From an uncultured Verrucomicrobiota bacterium (lineage in GTDB: Bacteria; Verrucomicrobiota; Verrucomicrobiia; Opitutales; Seribacteraceae), in NCBI GenBank assembly GCA_902580225.1, contig CACHJU010000006.1, forward strand, positions 19,533 through 83,532: a DNA stretch of 64,000 nt, in the 5' to 3' direction. Made by a program: the position numbers and the translations under genes. Positions 1-10,171 of this stretch are shown piece after piece; the stretch's first letter is position 1; the number at the start of each line of letters is the position of its first letter. Under the pieces are notes generated by a model that worked only from the letters and a program-made list of their open reading frames with translations, was not told the DNA's origin and ran no database searches.

Positions 1-2
1 TT

Positions 3-1988
3 ATTCTCTTTATGGCAGATGACATGGGTTTGGGAGATACATCAGCCTATCAGTTTTACACCAAGAATACGGACGAAAAGCAGATCCACACCCCGGCGAT
101 GGAAAAGCTTGCCAAGATGGGAATGCTTTTCACTGACGCCCATACCCCTTCTTCCCGTTGCACTCCCACACGCTATGGATTGCTGACTGGGCGTTACCCT
201 TGGCGTGCACGAATGAAACACTGGGTGCTGTTTGGCGTTCAGGGAGATCCTCTCATCGAAAAAGACCGCCCCACCCTCGCCACTCTTTTTCGTTCCCAAG
301 GGTATGCCACGGCCATGGTGGGAAAGTGGCACCTCGGACTGCGATACACCCAAACAAATGGAAAACCGGCTGCCGGCTGGGAAGATGCGGATCTAACTAA
401 AGATGTTTTTGACGGCCCCTGTGATCATGGGTTTGATTATGCCCGTTTTACCTCACGCTCCCATGGAACATCCGGACCGGATGCGGGCACAACTGGGCCC
501 CAAACAGGAAAAAATAAAAAGGGGAATCGTAACACTCCAAATCAGTCAATCGGCCCTGGCCACATCCATAATCGGGAAATCATTGGATCCACCGGAAATG
601 GGAAAAAATTAGTTGAGAAAGGAAAAAACGCCTATGATTTACACGACCTGGGTAATCGGCATTCCAATCATGCGATCGAATTCCTTACTCAACACCTCAG
701 AAATAAGGAAAGTTCCTTCAATCCATTCTTTCTTTATTATCCCAGTAATTCAAATCACGGACCCTACACCGTAGCCAAAGAAGTGGGCGGCGAGAAAGTT
801 CGGGGAGCGGGCAAGATGGTATCAGGAAGTCCAGCATCAACTCGGTTGAATTATATCTATGAAAACGATGTGGCCCTTGGAAGACTGATTAACTATCTCG
901 AACAAACCAAGGATCCACGCAGACCGAGTAAAAAACTAATTGAAAATACGATTATTATTTTCACCTCAGACAACGGAGCGGAAGTAAAAACCAAAACTGC
1001 AACCGGCCCCGTACGAAGTAATAAAGGCAGTTGTTACGAAGGCGGACATCGTGTGCCCTTCCTTGTTGCTTGGCCTGATGGCAAAATGGGAAATGGAAAA
1101 ACAAGCAGTCAGCTAATTGGATTACAGGACTTATACGCCACTTTTTCAGAAATTTTAAAAGTACCCCTGCCCGACTTGAGAAACGGAGAAAAAGGGGCGG
1201 AGGACAGCTATAATGTTTTACCTGCTTGGAAAGGAAAAAAAATTCCCAATCGCCCGATGTTCTACAATGACCATAAGGAATCTAAAGATGGGGCGGCTAG
1301 TGCCATGCGGTTGGACAATCCAAAGGTTGATGGAAAAATAATAAAGGGCCAGTGGAAAATATTTTTTGAGGCCTCTCTTCTTAGACAAGCAAAGGCAAAA
1401 CCGGTCGAATTGTATGATCTGGGAACTGATCCGATGGAGACCAAAAATCGTTTAGAAGATCCGCAACTTAAACCTTTGATCAAAAAACTCATTTCAACTG
1501 CAATTCAGCATCGCACTGTGGGTGGACATCGTTTTACAGCCATCGCACCCAGGAAACGAATTACTTTTGACTGGACCCAACCAATGCCGATACCCGCCCC
1601 GCTTACTTTGTCAATTTCTGGTAAGGGAGGACTCCCCGCCCAAAAACCCGACGGACTTGGAATCGAAGGGAAAGGATCGTCCCGGATTGATTCAGGTGAA
1701 GGAATTGCCCTGCGCTTTGAACAGGATGTTTTGATTGAATCGATTGCCTTAAAAGCCGGAGGTGGATCAAGTGGTGGAAGCTTAATTAAAGGAAAAAACT
1801 CACCTTTGGCCATCTATTGTATCGATGCGGATAATGACGCCAAAGATCAACAGGGAATCATCAGTGACCTTGGAATTATCAACAGAGGAGAAAGGCTCAT
1901 ACTGGACGCTGGGCCACATTTAGGAGTGGAAAAACCAGGAAGTTGGAAACTGCAAAGTCTTGTGGTCCGGCCCTTTGCTCAAAAATAA
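3..1988 (+). CDS. Sulfatase (S1 family), 5' end outside window
   Basis: Exported type-I sulfatase that would hydrolyse sulfate esters on polysaccharide. The frame is open to the left edge, and the residues before the first ATG (ILF-MADDMG) match the usual sulfatase start of strand 1, so the signal peptide and about 20 residues lie upstream. The ATG at 12 is not the true start. Numbered from that ATG, the metal-binding DD is at 3-4, the formylglycine motif CTPTR at 50-54, then GKWHLG, a PFFLYYP...NHGPY segment and TSDNG, so the active site is complete. After the sulfatase fold (about residue 520) there is an extra 130-residue beta-rich tail of unknown role. A dead sulfatase gene follows. The fold is certain; the substrate is not. 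Confidence 0.93.
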   Translation: MLFMADDMGLGDTSAYQFYTKNTDEKQIHTPAMEKLAKMGMLFTDAHTPSSRCTPTRYGLLTGRYPWRARMKHWVLFGVQGDPLIEKDRPTLATLFRSQGYATAMVGKWHLGLRYTQTNGKPAAGWEDADLTKDVFDGPCDHGFDYARFTSRSHGTSGPDAGTTGPQTGKNKKGNRNTPNQSIGPGHIHNREIIGSTGNGKKLVEKGKNAYDLHDLGNRHSNHAIEFLTQHLRNKESSFNPFFLYYPSNSNHGPYTVAKEVGGEKVRGAGKMVSGSPASTRLNYIYENDVALGRLINYLEQTKDPRRPSKKLIENTIIIFTSDNGAEVKTKTATGPVRSNKGSCYEGGHRVPFLVAWPDGKMGNGKTSSQLIGLQDLYATFSEILKVPLPDLRNGEKGAEDSYNVLPAWKGKKIPNRPMFYNDHKESKDGAASAMRLDNPKVDGKIIKGQWKIFFEASLLRQAKAKPVELYDLGTDPMETKNRLEDPQLKPLIKKLISTAIQHRTVGGHRFTAIAPRKRITFDWTQPMPIPAPLTLSISGKGGLPAQKPDGLGIEGKGSSRIDSGEGIALRFEQDVLIESIALKAGGGSSGGSLIKGKNSPLAIYCIDADNDAKDQQGIISDLGIINRGERLILDAGPHLGVEKPGSWKLQSLVVRPFAQK

Positions 1989-2022
1989 ATTTTTAAATCT
2001 GACATAATTTAATTAAAATAAA

Positions 2023-3470
2023 GTAAAGCTATCTTTTCTAATCCTGGGTATTTTACTATTTTGCATTTCGGGATTTGCCCAAAAACAAAATGTTCTTTTC
2101 ATCGCTGCAGATGATTTATCCTGTGCCCTCGGTTGTTACGGAGATCCGATTGCTAAAACTCCTCATCTCGATCGGTTGGCCGCAACTGGAGTCTGCTTCT
2201 TAAAAGCATATAATCAGCTACCCCTTTGCAACCCGACCCGGGCATCCGTGATGACCGGACTCCGTCCAGATACGATCAAAGTCTATGACCTGGAAAGACA
2301 CTTCCGGGAAGAGGTTCCCAATGCAGTCACGCTTTCTCAACAATTCATGAAGAATGGATGGTGGGCCGGGCGAGTCGGAAAAATTTATCACTACAATGTT
2401 CCGGCATCGATTGGAACCGATGGGTTTGATGATCCCCCGTCCTGGCAAAAAACCGTGAATCCAAAGGGAAGAGACAAAACGGACGAGCATCTAATTTTTA
2501 ATGCTGAACCCCACCGTAAGATTAGTGCCGCCCTGAGCTGGTTGGCCGCCGATGGCAAGGACGAGGAACAAACCGACGGGATGATCGCCACGGAAACAAT
2601 CAAATTAATGAAGCAAAAAAAGGACGAACCCTTCTTCATTGCGGCCGGCTTTTTTCGACCTCACACACCTTATGTCGCACCCAAAAAATACTTTGATATG
2701 TATCCCCTGGAAACATTAAGGCTTCCTTATGCTCCTAAAAATGACAGGGAGGATATCCCCACCGCTGCCTTTGCCCATAACTGTCCGATTCCCCACTACG
2801 GGTTAGATGAATTGACTGCCTCGAGGCAATGCAGGCGTATTATGCATGCGTTTCCTTTATCGACGCCCAGGTTGGCCGAATACTTGACGCCCTCGATCAG
2901 CTCGACCTGACGGACAATACCATTGTCGTTTTCTGGAGTTACCATGGCTACCACTTGGGCGAACACAATGGTATCCGGCAAAAGCGAACTCTTTTTGAAC
3001 AGTGAGCTAAAGCCCCGCTGATTATTCGGGCACCCAATATCAATGGAAATGGTCAGCCATGTCGACGGATCGTTGAATTCGTCGATATCTACCCCACCCT
3101 CACCGAACTCGCCAATATTCCAACGCCCAAGGAAATAGAGGGACAATCGCTCACCCCACTTCTTAAAAACCCACTAAACAGGTGGAATAGTTTCGCGATT
3201 ACCCAAGTACTCAGACCCGCTGATAGTCGTTTGGAGAGTCCTCTGATAGGACTAAGCATCCGGTCAGAAAGATGGCGTTATTCAGACTGGGCTGAAGGGA
3301 AACATGGAGTCGAACTTTACGATCATTTTGCCGATCCGATGGAATTTAATAACCTTGCGATTAAACCAACTCGTGATAATCAAAAAATTATGAAACGCCT
3401 TCGGAAAACCCTTAGCAAGAAAGCAAGTGGTCAAACTACCAAAACTCCATTTAATCCCAAAAGGCTGTAA
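2023..3470 (+). pseudogene. Iduronate-2-sulfatase-like sulfatase, inactivated
   Basis: Decayed S1 sulfatase of the iduronate-2-sulfatase type. Motifs run in order: [33 protein letters not shown], then [11 protein letters not shown] and KAPLIIRAPN near the C-terminus. Four lesions are visible. The codon where the start should be (2023, before a good signal peptide) reads GTA, and the first usable start codon in that frame is a TTG at 2176, past the signal peptide and metal site. The frame shifts near 2800-2830. TGA at 3003-3005 interrupts the second frame between FEQ and AKAPL. The metal-binding Asp of WSDHG has become Tyr. The track shows two pieces (2176-2910 and 3231-3470). Sequencing error cannot easily explain all four. 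Confidence 0.9.
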
Positions 3471-3589
3471 GTTTTCGTGAACCCAATAACCATCATTACG
3501 GTCGTCGCAGGATTGGATGGATGTGATCTCAACTCACCAAGCATGTTCGATATGGACGGGGTAGACTGGCCAATAACAAATTCATAAAC

Positions 3590-5230
3590 TTGGATAAAAC
3601 CCGCTATCATGATCTGGATGCCCTGAGGGCTTACGCAATGTTTCTTGGCATTTTGCTTCATGGCCTACTCTCCTTCCTGCCAACCCCGATATGGCCGGTT
3701 CAGGATATTAAACAATCGGAATTTTATTACATTCCTTTGATGTTTATTCATGGATTTAGGATGTCTCTGTTTTTTTTCATAAGTGGGTTTTTCACCATGA
3801 TGATGTGGCAAAAAAGAGGAACTCTCAGCTTGTTACGACATCGGAGCAAACGGATTGTTTTACCATTTCTTATTTTCGGAGCCCTACTCTTTCCCTTTCT
3901 CAACAATATGGGGGCTTTTATCGGAAAAGCAGAAGACAGCAGATCCAAAGAAACCGCTCCACAGACAGAAATGACTAAGGCTATTAATCCCGATTATAAG
4001 GTACCTAACGACCTTGGAGGTGCTGCCAGCGTAGGCAATTTGCAAAAGATAAGGGAATGGCTTCAAAAAGGAGCCATTATCAATGGTAAATATGATAAAG
4101 ACTTAACTCCGCTTCATTGGGCGGCAACCATGAACCAAGTTGATGCCATCCAACTCTTGGCTGACGAAGGAGCAGATCTTAATGCAAGGGATGGGCACCA
4201 ATCAACCCCCTTGTTAGTTGCCGCCTTTTTCGGGCAAGCGGAATCGGTAGAATGCCTTCTTCAAAGGGGAGCCGATCCCAAACTGAAGAATAAAGACGGT
4301 TCCCTGCCCGAGCAGGCGATGATGGCCAACCGATCCATAACCGAATGGGTAGCAAGAGATATTTTACAAATTCCTTTTAACTGGACGAAAATTAGCGAAG
4401 GAAGAAATCAAGTAAGAAAACTACTCACTGGCGATCATTCTTATATTGGTCAGGAGACAAGTTGGTTCGTTCGTAACTATTTTTTGTTCGGCCAATTTTG
4501 CACCCACCATCTTTGGTTCCTTTATGACTTAGTCTACCTGACAGTGGGCTTCCTTTTTCTTATGGGCATTCTAAAATTTATTCCCATAAATGGATTTGCA
4601 AGATGGCTTGCCGAGTCACCTCTTCGACTCCTTTGGCTTGTTCCCCTTACCTACTGGGCTCAGCTTAACATGGGGAGTGGGGAAGATGGGGTTTTTGGAC
4701 CTTCAACCGCGGTTTTTCTGAAACCCGACTGGATTAAACTGGGCTACTACGCGATCTTCTTCGGGTACGGTGCGATTTGTTTTCCTCACAAAGGTTTCCA
4801 TGAAAAAGTTGGACGATTTTGGCCAGTATATTTTGCCTTAGCCACGATTTTGTTCATCGCCGTTCTGTCCATCATAGAGAAAAAGGACGAAGGATCGAAC
4901 TATGAATGGATCTCGCTTTACTCAGCTCTTTTCGTGTGGCTTATGATTTTCGGTTTAATTGGATGGTTCCGTAAATTATTCTCACGGGAGAATCCGAAAG
5001 TTCGCTTCGTTTCCGATTCCGCTTATTGGCTATACATAACTCACCTACCTCTTATTCAAATTATTCAATATTGGCTTTCGGATTGGCCATTACCCAGTTT
5101 TATTAAACTTATCTTCGTCTGCATCGTCACCACTGTTTTACTGCTTCTTTTCTACAGGTACTTCATTCGATATACGGTAATCGGAACCTTGCTTAACGGC
5201 AAAAGATTGAAAACCTATGACGCAACTTAA
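3590..5230 (+). CDS. Acyltransferase-3 family membrane protein with internal ankyrin repeats
   Basis: Integral membrane O-acyltransferase of the Acyl_transf_3/OpgC-like family, which acylates sugars or glucans at the inner membrane. The N-terminus has the family hallmark (R-x-x-x-LDALRAxAxFLGILLHG). About three hydrophobic helices precede residue 110, and six or more follow residue 290. Between them, at about residues 138-250, sit roughly three ankyrin repeats, including TPLHWAA and TPLLVAA cores and the loops DEGADLNARDG and QRGADPKLKNKDG. The start is TTG, since the next ATG would remove the conserved N-terminal motif. The end overlaps the next gene by 14 nt, implying coupled translation. 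An ankyrin domain in an acyltransferase loop is unusual. The acylated substrate is unknown. Confidence 0.85.
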   Translation: MDKTRYHDLDALRAYAMFLGILLHGLLSFLPTPIWPVQDIKQSEFYYIPLMFIHGFRMSLFFFISGFFTMMMWQKRGTLSLLRHRSKRIVLPFLIFGALLFPFLNNMGAFIGKAEDSRSKETAPQTEMTKAINPDYKVPNDLGGAASVGNLQKIREWLQKGAIINGKYDKDLTPLHWAATMNQVDAIQLLADEGADLNARDGHQSTPLLVAAFFGQAESVECLLQRGADPKLKNKDGSLPEQAMMANRSITEWVARDILQIPFNWTKISEGRNQVRKLLTGDHSYIGQETSWFVRNYFLFGQFCTHHLWFLYDLVYLTVGFLFLMGILKFIPINGFARWLAESPLRLLWLVPLTYWAQLNMGSGEDGVFGPSTAVFLKPDWIKLGYYAIFFGYGAICFPHKGFHEKVGRFWPVYFALATILFIAVLSIIEKKDEGSNYEWISLYSALFVWLMIFGLIGWFRKLFSRENPKVRFVSDSAYWLYITHLPLIQIIQYWLSDWPLPSFIKLIFVCIVTTVLLLLFYRYFIRYTVIGTLLNGKRLKTYDAT

Positions 5231-5840
5231 TCTAGTAACGAATAAATCATTTCTTTGGCTAAGTATTTTCTTCGCCGTTCTGATTTGGTCAGGCATTGAG
5301 CCCAAGGACCGATTAACTTGGGTATTGGAGGCAGGCCCCGCAATGATTGGACTCCTGGTTATGGCGAAAACTCGGATATCCTTTCCGCTGACTCCCCTGC
5401 TCTACTTTTGGATTCTGCTCCATTGTATCGTCTTAATGGTGGGTGCAAAATATACCTACGCCGAAGTTCCCTTATTTAATTCGATAAGCGAAACTTATGG
5501 CTGGGAACGCAATAATTACGACAAAGTCGGCCATTTCATGCAGGGATTTGTCCCCGCCTTGTTGGCTCGTGAAATTCTGGTCCGCAAGCAGATCGTGAAT
5601 TTTGCAGGCTGGCGGAATTTCATAATCCTTTCGATCTGCCTCGCATTCAGTGCCTTTTATGAATTGATCGAATGGTGGGCAGCCCTGCTGATCGGAGAAG
5701 ATGCAGAAGCCTTCCTCGGCACTCAGGGTTATGTGTGGGATACTCAGTCCGACATGGCTTGGGCTCTTTTGGGTGCACTGGTTTGCCTGATTGCCCTAAA
5801 AAAATCGCACGACCTGCAAATCAAGCCATTGCTCAAATAA
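5217..5840 (+). CDS. YjdF/DUF2238 family inner-membrane protein
   Basis: Membrane protein of 207 residues with about six hydrophobic segments, matching the YjdF (DUF2238) family. Family landmarks are DKVGHFMQGFVPA in the middle, FSAFYELIEWW, and LGTQGYVWDTQSDM before the last helix. The acidic and histidine residues of these motifs lie at helix ends. The molecular function of the family is not established. It overlaps the acyltransferase gene by 14 nt and is followed after 25 nt by a methyltransferase, so the three are probably one transcript. Confidence 0.85.
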   Translation: MTQLNLVTNKSFLWLSIFFAVLIWSGIEPKDRLTWVLEAGPAMIGLLVMAKTRISFPLTPLLYFWILLHCIVLMVGAKYTYAEVPLFNSISETYGWERNNYDKVGHFMQGFVPALLAREILVRKQIVNFAGWRNFIILSICLAFSAFYELIEWWAALLIGEDAEAFLGTQGYVWDTQSDMAWALLGALVCLIALKKSHDLQIKPLLK

Positions 5841-5865
5841 GTCATCGGATATATAATATCCAACC

Positions 5866-6447
5866 ATGACTAAAGAAACGGATTGGGAAGAAAGATACCA
5901 GGAAGAAGACACGCCCTGGGACAAAGGGGAACCCGCTCCCGGTCTCATCGACTGGCTTAATAAGCAAAAGCTGGCGCCAGAAACCCGAGTATTGGTTCCG
6001 GGATGTGGTCGTGGCCACGATGCGTCCGCATGGGCTAAAGCTGGGTTCGAAACGACCGGGATAGATCTTTCATACCTTGCCTTATCATACGCTCGGCAAA
6101 AATACGAATCCGTGCCCAATCTTGCCTTTTTCCCCGGGGATTTTTTGGAAGAGAAGCCACGGGAAACTTACGATTTAATTTTTGAACATACGCTCTATTG
6201 TGCAATAAACCCGGTGCGCAGGGATGAATATGCACAGGCGTTGGATCATTGGCTCAAGCCAGGCGGTCATTTTCTGGCGATTCATTTTGTTTTTCCACTT
6301 TCGGAAGAAGGACCTCCTTTTGGAGCGAGTAAGGATGAGATCATCAAACGATTCGAGTCCACATTTGAATTAATCGAAGATTGGAAGCCAAGACATTTTG
6401 AAGGAAGGCAAGACGAAGAGCGGATGTTTCTTTGGAAAAGAAAATAA
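5866..6447 (+). CDS. TPMT-like SAM-dependent methyltransferase
   Basis: Cytoplasmic class I methyltransferase of 193 residues, close to the thiopurine/thiol S-methyltransferase family. The N-terminal WEERYQEEDTPWDKGEPAP is a signature of that family. The SAM-binding glycine loop is VLVPGCGRGHDA, the acidic end of beta-2 is GIDLS, and the motif IV equivalent is DLIFEHTLYCAI. No signal peptide is present. Bacterial members methylate thiols, metalloids such as tellurite, or halides. The substrate cannot be chosen from sequence. Confidence 0.87.
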   Translation: MTKETDWEERYQEEDTPWDKGEPAPGLIDWLNKQKLAPETRVLVPGCGRGHDASAWAKAGFETTGIDLSYLALSYARQKYESVPNLAFFPGDFLEEKPRETYDLIFEHTLYCAINPVRRDEYAQALDHWLKPGGHFLAIHFVFPLSEEGPPFGASKDEIIKRFESTFELIEDWKPRHFEGRQDEERMFLWKRK

Positions 6448-6537
6448 TAGAAATTCTTTCCCAGGCTTATTTTAAAAACTAAGCAAAACAGATGATTGAG
6501 CATTGGAATTTGAATATTCCTTTTTATCCTTACTCTA

Positions 6538-8826
6538 ATGCGATTTAGGAGGTATTATCCAATCCAATTACTTGCACTGGCGATCGGTGCAAGTACTTTA
6601 GGCATGGCAGAACCGCTGGATGGAAAAAAACTTTACATCCAACACTGCGCCGAGTGTCACGGTGAGCGAGGTGAGGGCGTGGAGGATGAGTATTCTAAGC
6701 CATTGATCGGAGACTGGCCGGTTACCAAGTTAATTCATTATGTGGATAGAACCATGCCTGATTATGATCCCAATCTGGTCAAAGGAAAAGAGGCAGAGGC
6801 CATCTCACAATTTGTGTTTGAAACTTTTTATCAAAATCCAGAACTTTTTCAAAAGGATTCTAAGATTCAGCTCGCCCGGCTGACTAACCGGCAATTCCGC
6901 CAATCGGTATCCGACCTCTTTGCCCAGTTTATGGGGACGCCCAAAATTGATTATTATAAAGCGGGATTAAGAGGAAAATACTACAATGCGGAAGGGATGA
7001 ACAAAAAGAAAAAAATGCATTCCGAAAGAGTGGATCCAAAAATCGCATTCGATTTTGGGAAAAAAGCACCTTATCAGGAAATGAATCCAAAAAAGTTTTC
7101 TATTTATTGGGAAGGATCGATTCTTCCCCGTGAATCCGGATGGTATGAATTCTTTGTTAAATCTCCCAATGGTTTTGCTCTACGGATAAACAAGCTTGAT
7201 GGAAGACCCTCGATCGATGAGAAGGTGACCGCGGGCGTAATGAGAGAAGTCGGCACGACAATATTTCTTCTTGGCGGCCGGCCCTACCCCCTTCGCCTGG
7301 ATTATCACAAATTTGATGACCCCATCGCATCGATCGAATTGAGCTGGAGAACACCGGTCGGACAAAAAGAAATTATTCCGCCTGAATTCCTTTTTACAAA
7401 ATTGGTAAATCAATCTTACATCCCCCAACAAAAACTTCCCCCTGATGACTCATCTCATGGATACCAAAGAGGTATACAAGTAGATCAAAGTTGGGACGAA
7501 GCGATTACATATGCCGCATTGGATGCGGCTCAGTTCGCGGCGGAAAGAATAAACCAACTGGCCAGGACCAAAGATGATGATCACCAGCGAAAAAAGAAGG
7601 TTATAGAGTTTGCCTCCCAATTTGTTCGCTATGCATTTCGACAAAAACTTAATGAAGAAGATGCAAACTTTTTTATAAAATCTAGGTTCAACGATCAGAC
7701 ACCTTTACATGTATCGATTGAAAAAATTGTCCTCATGACCCTCAAATCCCCGCGGTTCCTCTATCCTGAATGGCAGGCACTCGAAAAAAAGAAAGCGGAT
7801 TCATATGTCGTAGCTACCAGGCTCGCACTCTACATGTGGGATTCAATACCAGACAAACACTTGCACAAACAAATGGATATAGGTCATTTTAGAAACAAAG
7901 GACATATTGAAAGCCAGGCCAAACGAATGCTTCAAGACCCACGCTCAAAAGCAAAATTCAATGACTTCATGCTTCATTGGTTGGAAGTGAAAACCAAAGA
8001 ACTGCCATCAAAAAATACTCAAAAATACTCAAACTTCACTCCTGCTCTTGCCCTCGACCTGAGACGTTCGCTCTTTCGGGGTATCGAAAAAGCGATATGG
8101 GAACAAAATGTCGATTGGCATAATTTTATTAGCATGCCTTCGATTCAATTTAATGACCGCATCGCAAATTATTATGGTTTACCCTTCCCTGCTGAAACAA
8201 ATGCTTCCGGTTTCATTCCATTAGAATCTCAAAAAATGGGTCGCGTTGGCTTACATACCCACCCCTATATTTTAGCCAGCCATTCTTATGCTGAAGAAAG
8301 TTCGCCGATTCATAGGGGAGTTTTTGTCAGTCGAAAAATTCTGGGACGGACACTCAGACCTCCCAAGGAAGCCGTTTCTTTCCGTAATGCTGACTATGAT
8401 CCAAATTGGACGATGCGGCAAAAAGTAACCGCTCTTACAAAACCGGCAAATTGTATGAGTTGCCACGACTTAATCAATGCAACGGGCTTCACTCTGGAAG
8501 GATTTGACACAACCGGAAGGACACGGACCAATTTAGGCACTAAACCTCTCAATCTTGCTACAGAATATCTAGACGAAAATGGAAACCAAAGAAAACTCGA
8601 CGGAGCCAAAGGGTTACTCCAAGAGGCACTAAAATCGACTAGGCCATCAAAATATTTCATCGAGGAACTATGTAAGCACCTTGCAAAACACTCAATACAG
8701 AGCTATTCTAACATAAATTTTTTAGAACTTTCCAAGATGTTATCCTCCAAAAAATTAACGATAAAGGATCTTTATTTAAAAATAGCCATGCAAGCATCTA
8801 CCGATGGTTATATATTTAATAACTGA
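6538..8826 (+). CDS. DUF1592-type cytochrome c protein with PA14 domain
   Basis: Exported PVC-type multidomain protein. After a signal peptide (residues 1-24) comes a cytochrome c module with CAECH at 37-41, then a DUF1587-like segment (TNRQFRQSVSDLF). A PA14 carbohydrate-binding-like domain spans about 140-285 (LRGKYYNAEGM, WEGSILPRESGWYEF, LRLDYHKF). DUF1595, DUF1592 and DUF1588 follow, with a second heme site CMSCH near 638-642, and the C-terminus is DUF1585-like. Families of this type are thought to act in periplasmic electron transfer linked to sugar oxidation, but none has a settled reaction. At 762 residues it is compact for the family. The DUF1552 partner starts 10 nt downstream. Confidence 0.9.
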   Translation: MRFRRYYPIQLLALAIGASTLGMAEPLDGKKLYIQHCAECHGERGEGVEDEYSKPLIGDWPVTKLIHYVDRTMPDYDPNLVKGKEAEAISQFVFETFYQNPELFQKDSKIQLARLTNRQFRQSVSDLFAQFMGTPKIDYYKAGLRGKYYNAEGMNKKKKMHSERVDPKIAFDFGKKAPYQEMNPKKFSIYWEGSILPRESGWYEFFVKSPNGFALRINKLDGRPSIDEKVTAGVMREVGTTIFLLGGRPYPLRLDYHKFDDPIASIELSWRTPVGQKEIIPPEFLFTKLVNQSYIPQQKLPPDDSSHGYQRGIQVDQSWDEAITYAALDAAQFAAERINQLARTKDDDHQRKKKVIEFASQFVRYAFRQKLNEEDANFFIKSRFNDQTPLHVSIEKIVLMTLKSPRFLYPEWQALEKKKADSYVVATRLALYMWDSIPDKHLHKQMDIGHFRNKGHIESQAKRMLQDPRSKAKFNDFMLHWLEVKTKELPSKNTQKYSNFTPALALDLRRSLFRGIEKAIWEQNVDWHNFISMPSIQFNDRIANYYGLPFPAETNASGFIPLESQKMGRVGLHTHPYILASHSYAEESSPIHRGVFVSRKILGRTLRPPKEAVSFRNADYDPNWTMRQKVTALTKPANCMSCHDLINATGFTLEGFDTTGRTRTNLGTKPLNLATEYLDENGNQRKLDGAKGLLQEALKSTRPSKYFIEELCKHLAKHSIQSYSNINFLELSKMLSSKKLTIKDLYLKIAMQASTDGYIFNN

Positions 8827-8836
8827 GTGATTAAAT

Positions 8837-10165
8837 ATGAATTTAAACTCTATCAACCGACGAACTGCACTTAAAAACCTCGGGTTTTCCTCGCTTTCCC
8901 TGCCCATCCTTTCACAGTCATCAAGCCTCTTTTCTGCGAATGAGGATACAACCGTACCCAAGCAAAGGCTTATCGTTATGTTTAGCCCAAACGGTACCAT
9001 TCCAGATCAATTTTGGCCGGACACCATAGGGGAAGACTTTGAACACAAAACTATTCTTAAGCCACTCGAACCTTTTCACGACCAATTGCTCATTCTACGA
9101 GACCTTCATAACAAGGTAAGGGGAGACGGAGACAACCATATGCGTGGAATGAGTTGCCTGCTTACAGGTATTGAGCTTTTCCCAGGCAATGTAATGGGGG
9201 GAGGCAACACCCCCTCCGGTTGGCCCAAAGGAATTTCCATAGACCGAGAAATTTCCAATCATTTACAATCCCAACCCCATACTCGTACTCGATTTGGTGC
9301 GTTACATTTTGGAGTGGGTGTTCAGGACACTGCTGATCCATGGACCCGAATGTCTTACAACGGACCGAATCAGCCTGTCACTCCACTTTCTGACCCCTAT
9401 GATGCATACAGGAAAATATATGGTAATGTTCGTAATAAAAAGAAAGTTCGATCAATTCTGGATGATTTAAAGGCTGACCTACATAAAGTTGCCAACCGAC
9501 TTCCGGAATCTGATCGTAAATTGTTAATAGAACATTCCAAATTAGTGCAACGAATGGATAAGGAATTCAAGGCAGGCAGTTCCCTTTTCAACCTTATTGC
9601 ACCGCCACCCGAATTACCTGAGGGAATTCGTAACCTCAATGAAAACATTCCGCAACTAGGTCGCTTACAAATTGATTTACTTGTCAATTCCTTCGTCAAT
9701 GACTTTGCCCGAGTGGCCACATTACAATACACCAAGTCTGTTGGACAGGCGAAGATGAAATGGTTGGATGTGGAGGATGCCCATCACACACTTTCTCACG
9801 AATCAGATAAGAATAAGGAAGCACATGATAAACTGGTTCGTATTAACACATGGTTTGCGGAAGAACTTGCTTATTTACTCAAAAAACTAGAATCCACTCC
9901 GGAACCCGGACATAAAGGATCGATGCTTGATCACACCTTGGTTGTTTGGACAAACGAACTGGGCAAGGGTAACAACCATACGCTTGACCATATTCCTTTT
10001 GTTCTCGCTGGGAACGGCTTTGGGTTTCGAATGGGACGCTCGATGTCCTGCGAGAATGTTCCACATAATCGCTTCCTGCTCAGTTTGGCTCATGCAGTCG
10101 GACATCCACTTAAAACTTTTGGCAACCCCAAGCTTTCTGCAGGGGGCCCACTCATCCTAGGCTAA
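8837..10165 (+). CDS. DUF1552 family exported protein
   Basis: DUF1552 protein of 442 residues, the standard partner of DUF1592 cytochromes in PVC bacteria. The N-terminus has a twin-arginine-like signal (INRRTALKNLGFSSLSLP), suggesting Tat export. The core has the family segments LIVMFSPNGTIPDQFWP and DGDNHMRGMSCLLTG near the start, and TLVVWTNELGKGNNH late, which resembles the end of DUF1501/alkaline-phosphatase-like folds. No enzymatic activity is established. It lies 10 nt after the DUF1592 gene and 6 nt before a DUF1080 gene, so the three form an operon and probably act on one substrate. Confidence 0.9.
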   Translation: MNLNSINRRTALKNLGFSSLSLPILSQSSSLFSANEDTTVPKQRLIVMFSPNGTIPDQFWPDTIGEDFEHKTILKPLEPFHDQLLILRDLHNKVRGDGDNHMRGMSCLLTGIELFPGNVMGGGNTPSGWPKGISIDREISNHLQSQPHTRTRFGALHFGVGVQDTADPWTRMSYNGPNQPVTPLSDPYDAYRKIYGNVRNKKKVRSILDDLKADLHKVANRLPESDRKLLIEHSKLVQRMDKEFKAGSSLFNLIAPPPELPEGIRNLNENIPQLGRLQIDLLVNSFVNDFARVATLQYTKSVGQAKMKWLDVEDAHHTLSHESDKNKEAHDKLVRINTWFAEELAYLLKKLESTPEPGHKGSMLDHTLVVWTNELGKGNNHTLDHIPFVLAGNGFGFRMGRSMSCENVPHNRFLLSLAHAVGHPLKTFGNPKLSAGGPLILG

Positions 10166-10171
10166 AACAAT

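Noticed and set aside
3471-3589. Possible short gene between the sulfatase pseudogene and the acyltransferase
   Set aside because: The frame from GTG at 3477 is open to 3589, but the peptide matches nothing I know and has no ribosome-binding site. It may be residue of the decayed gene.
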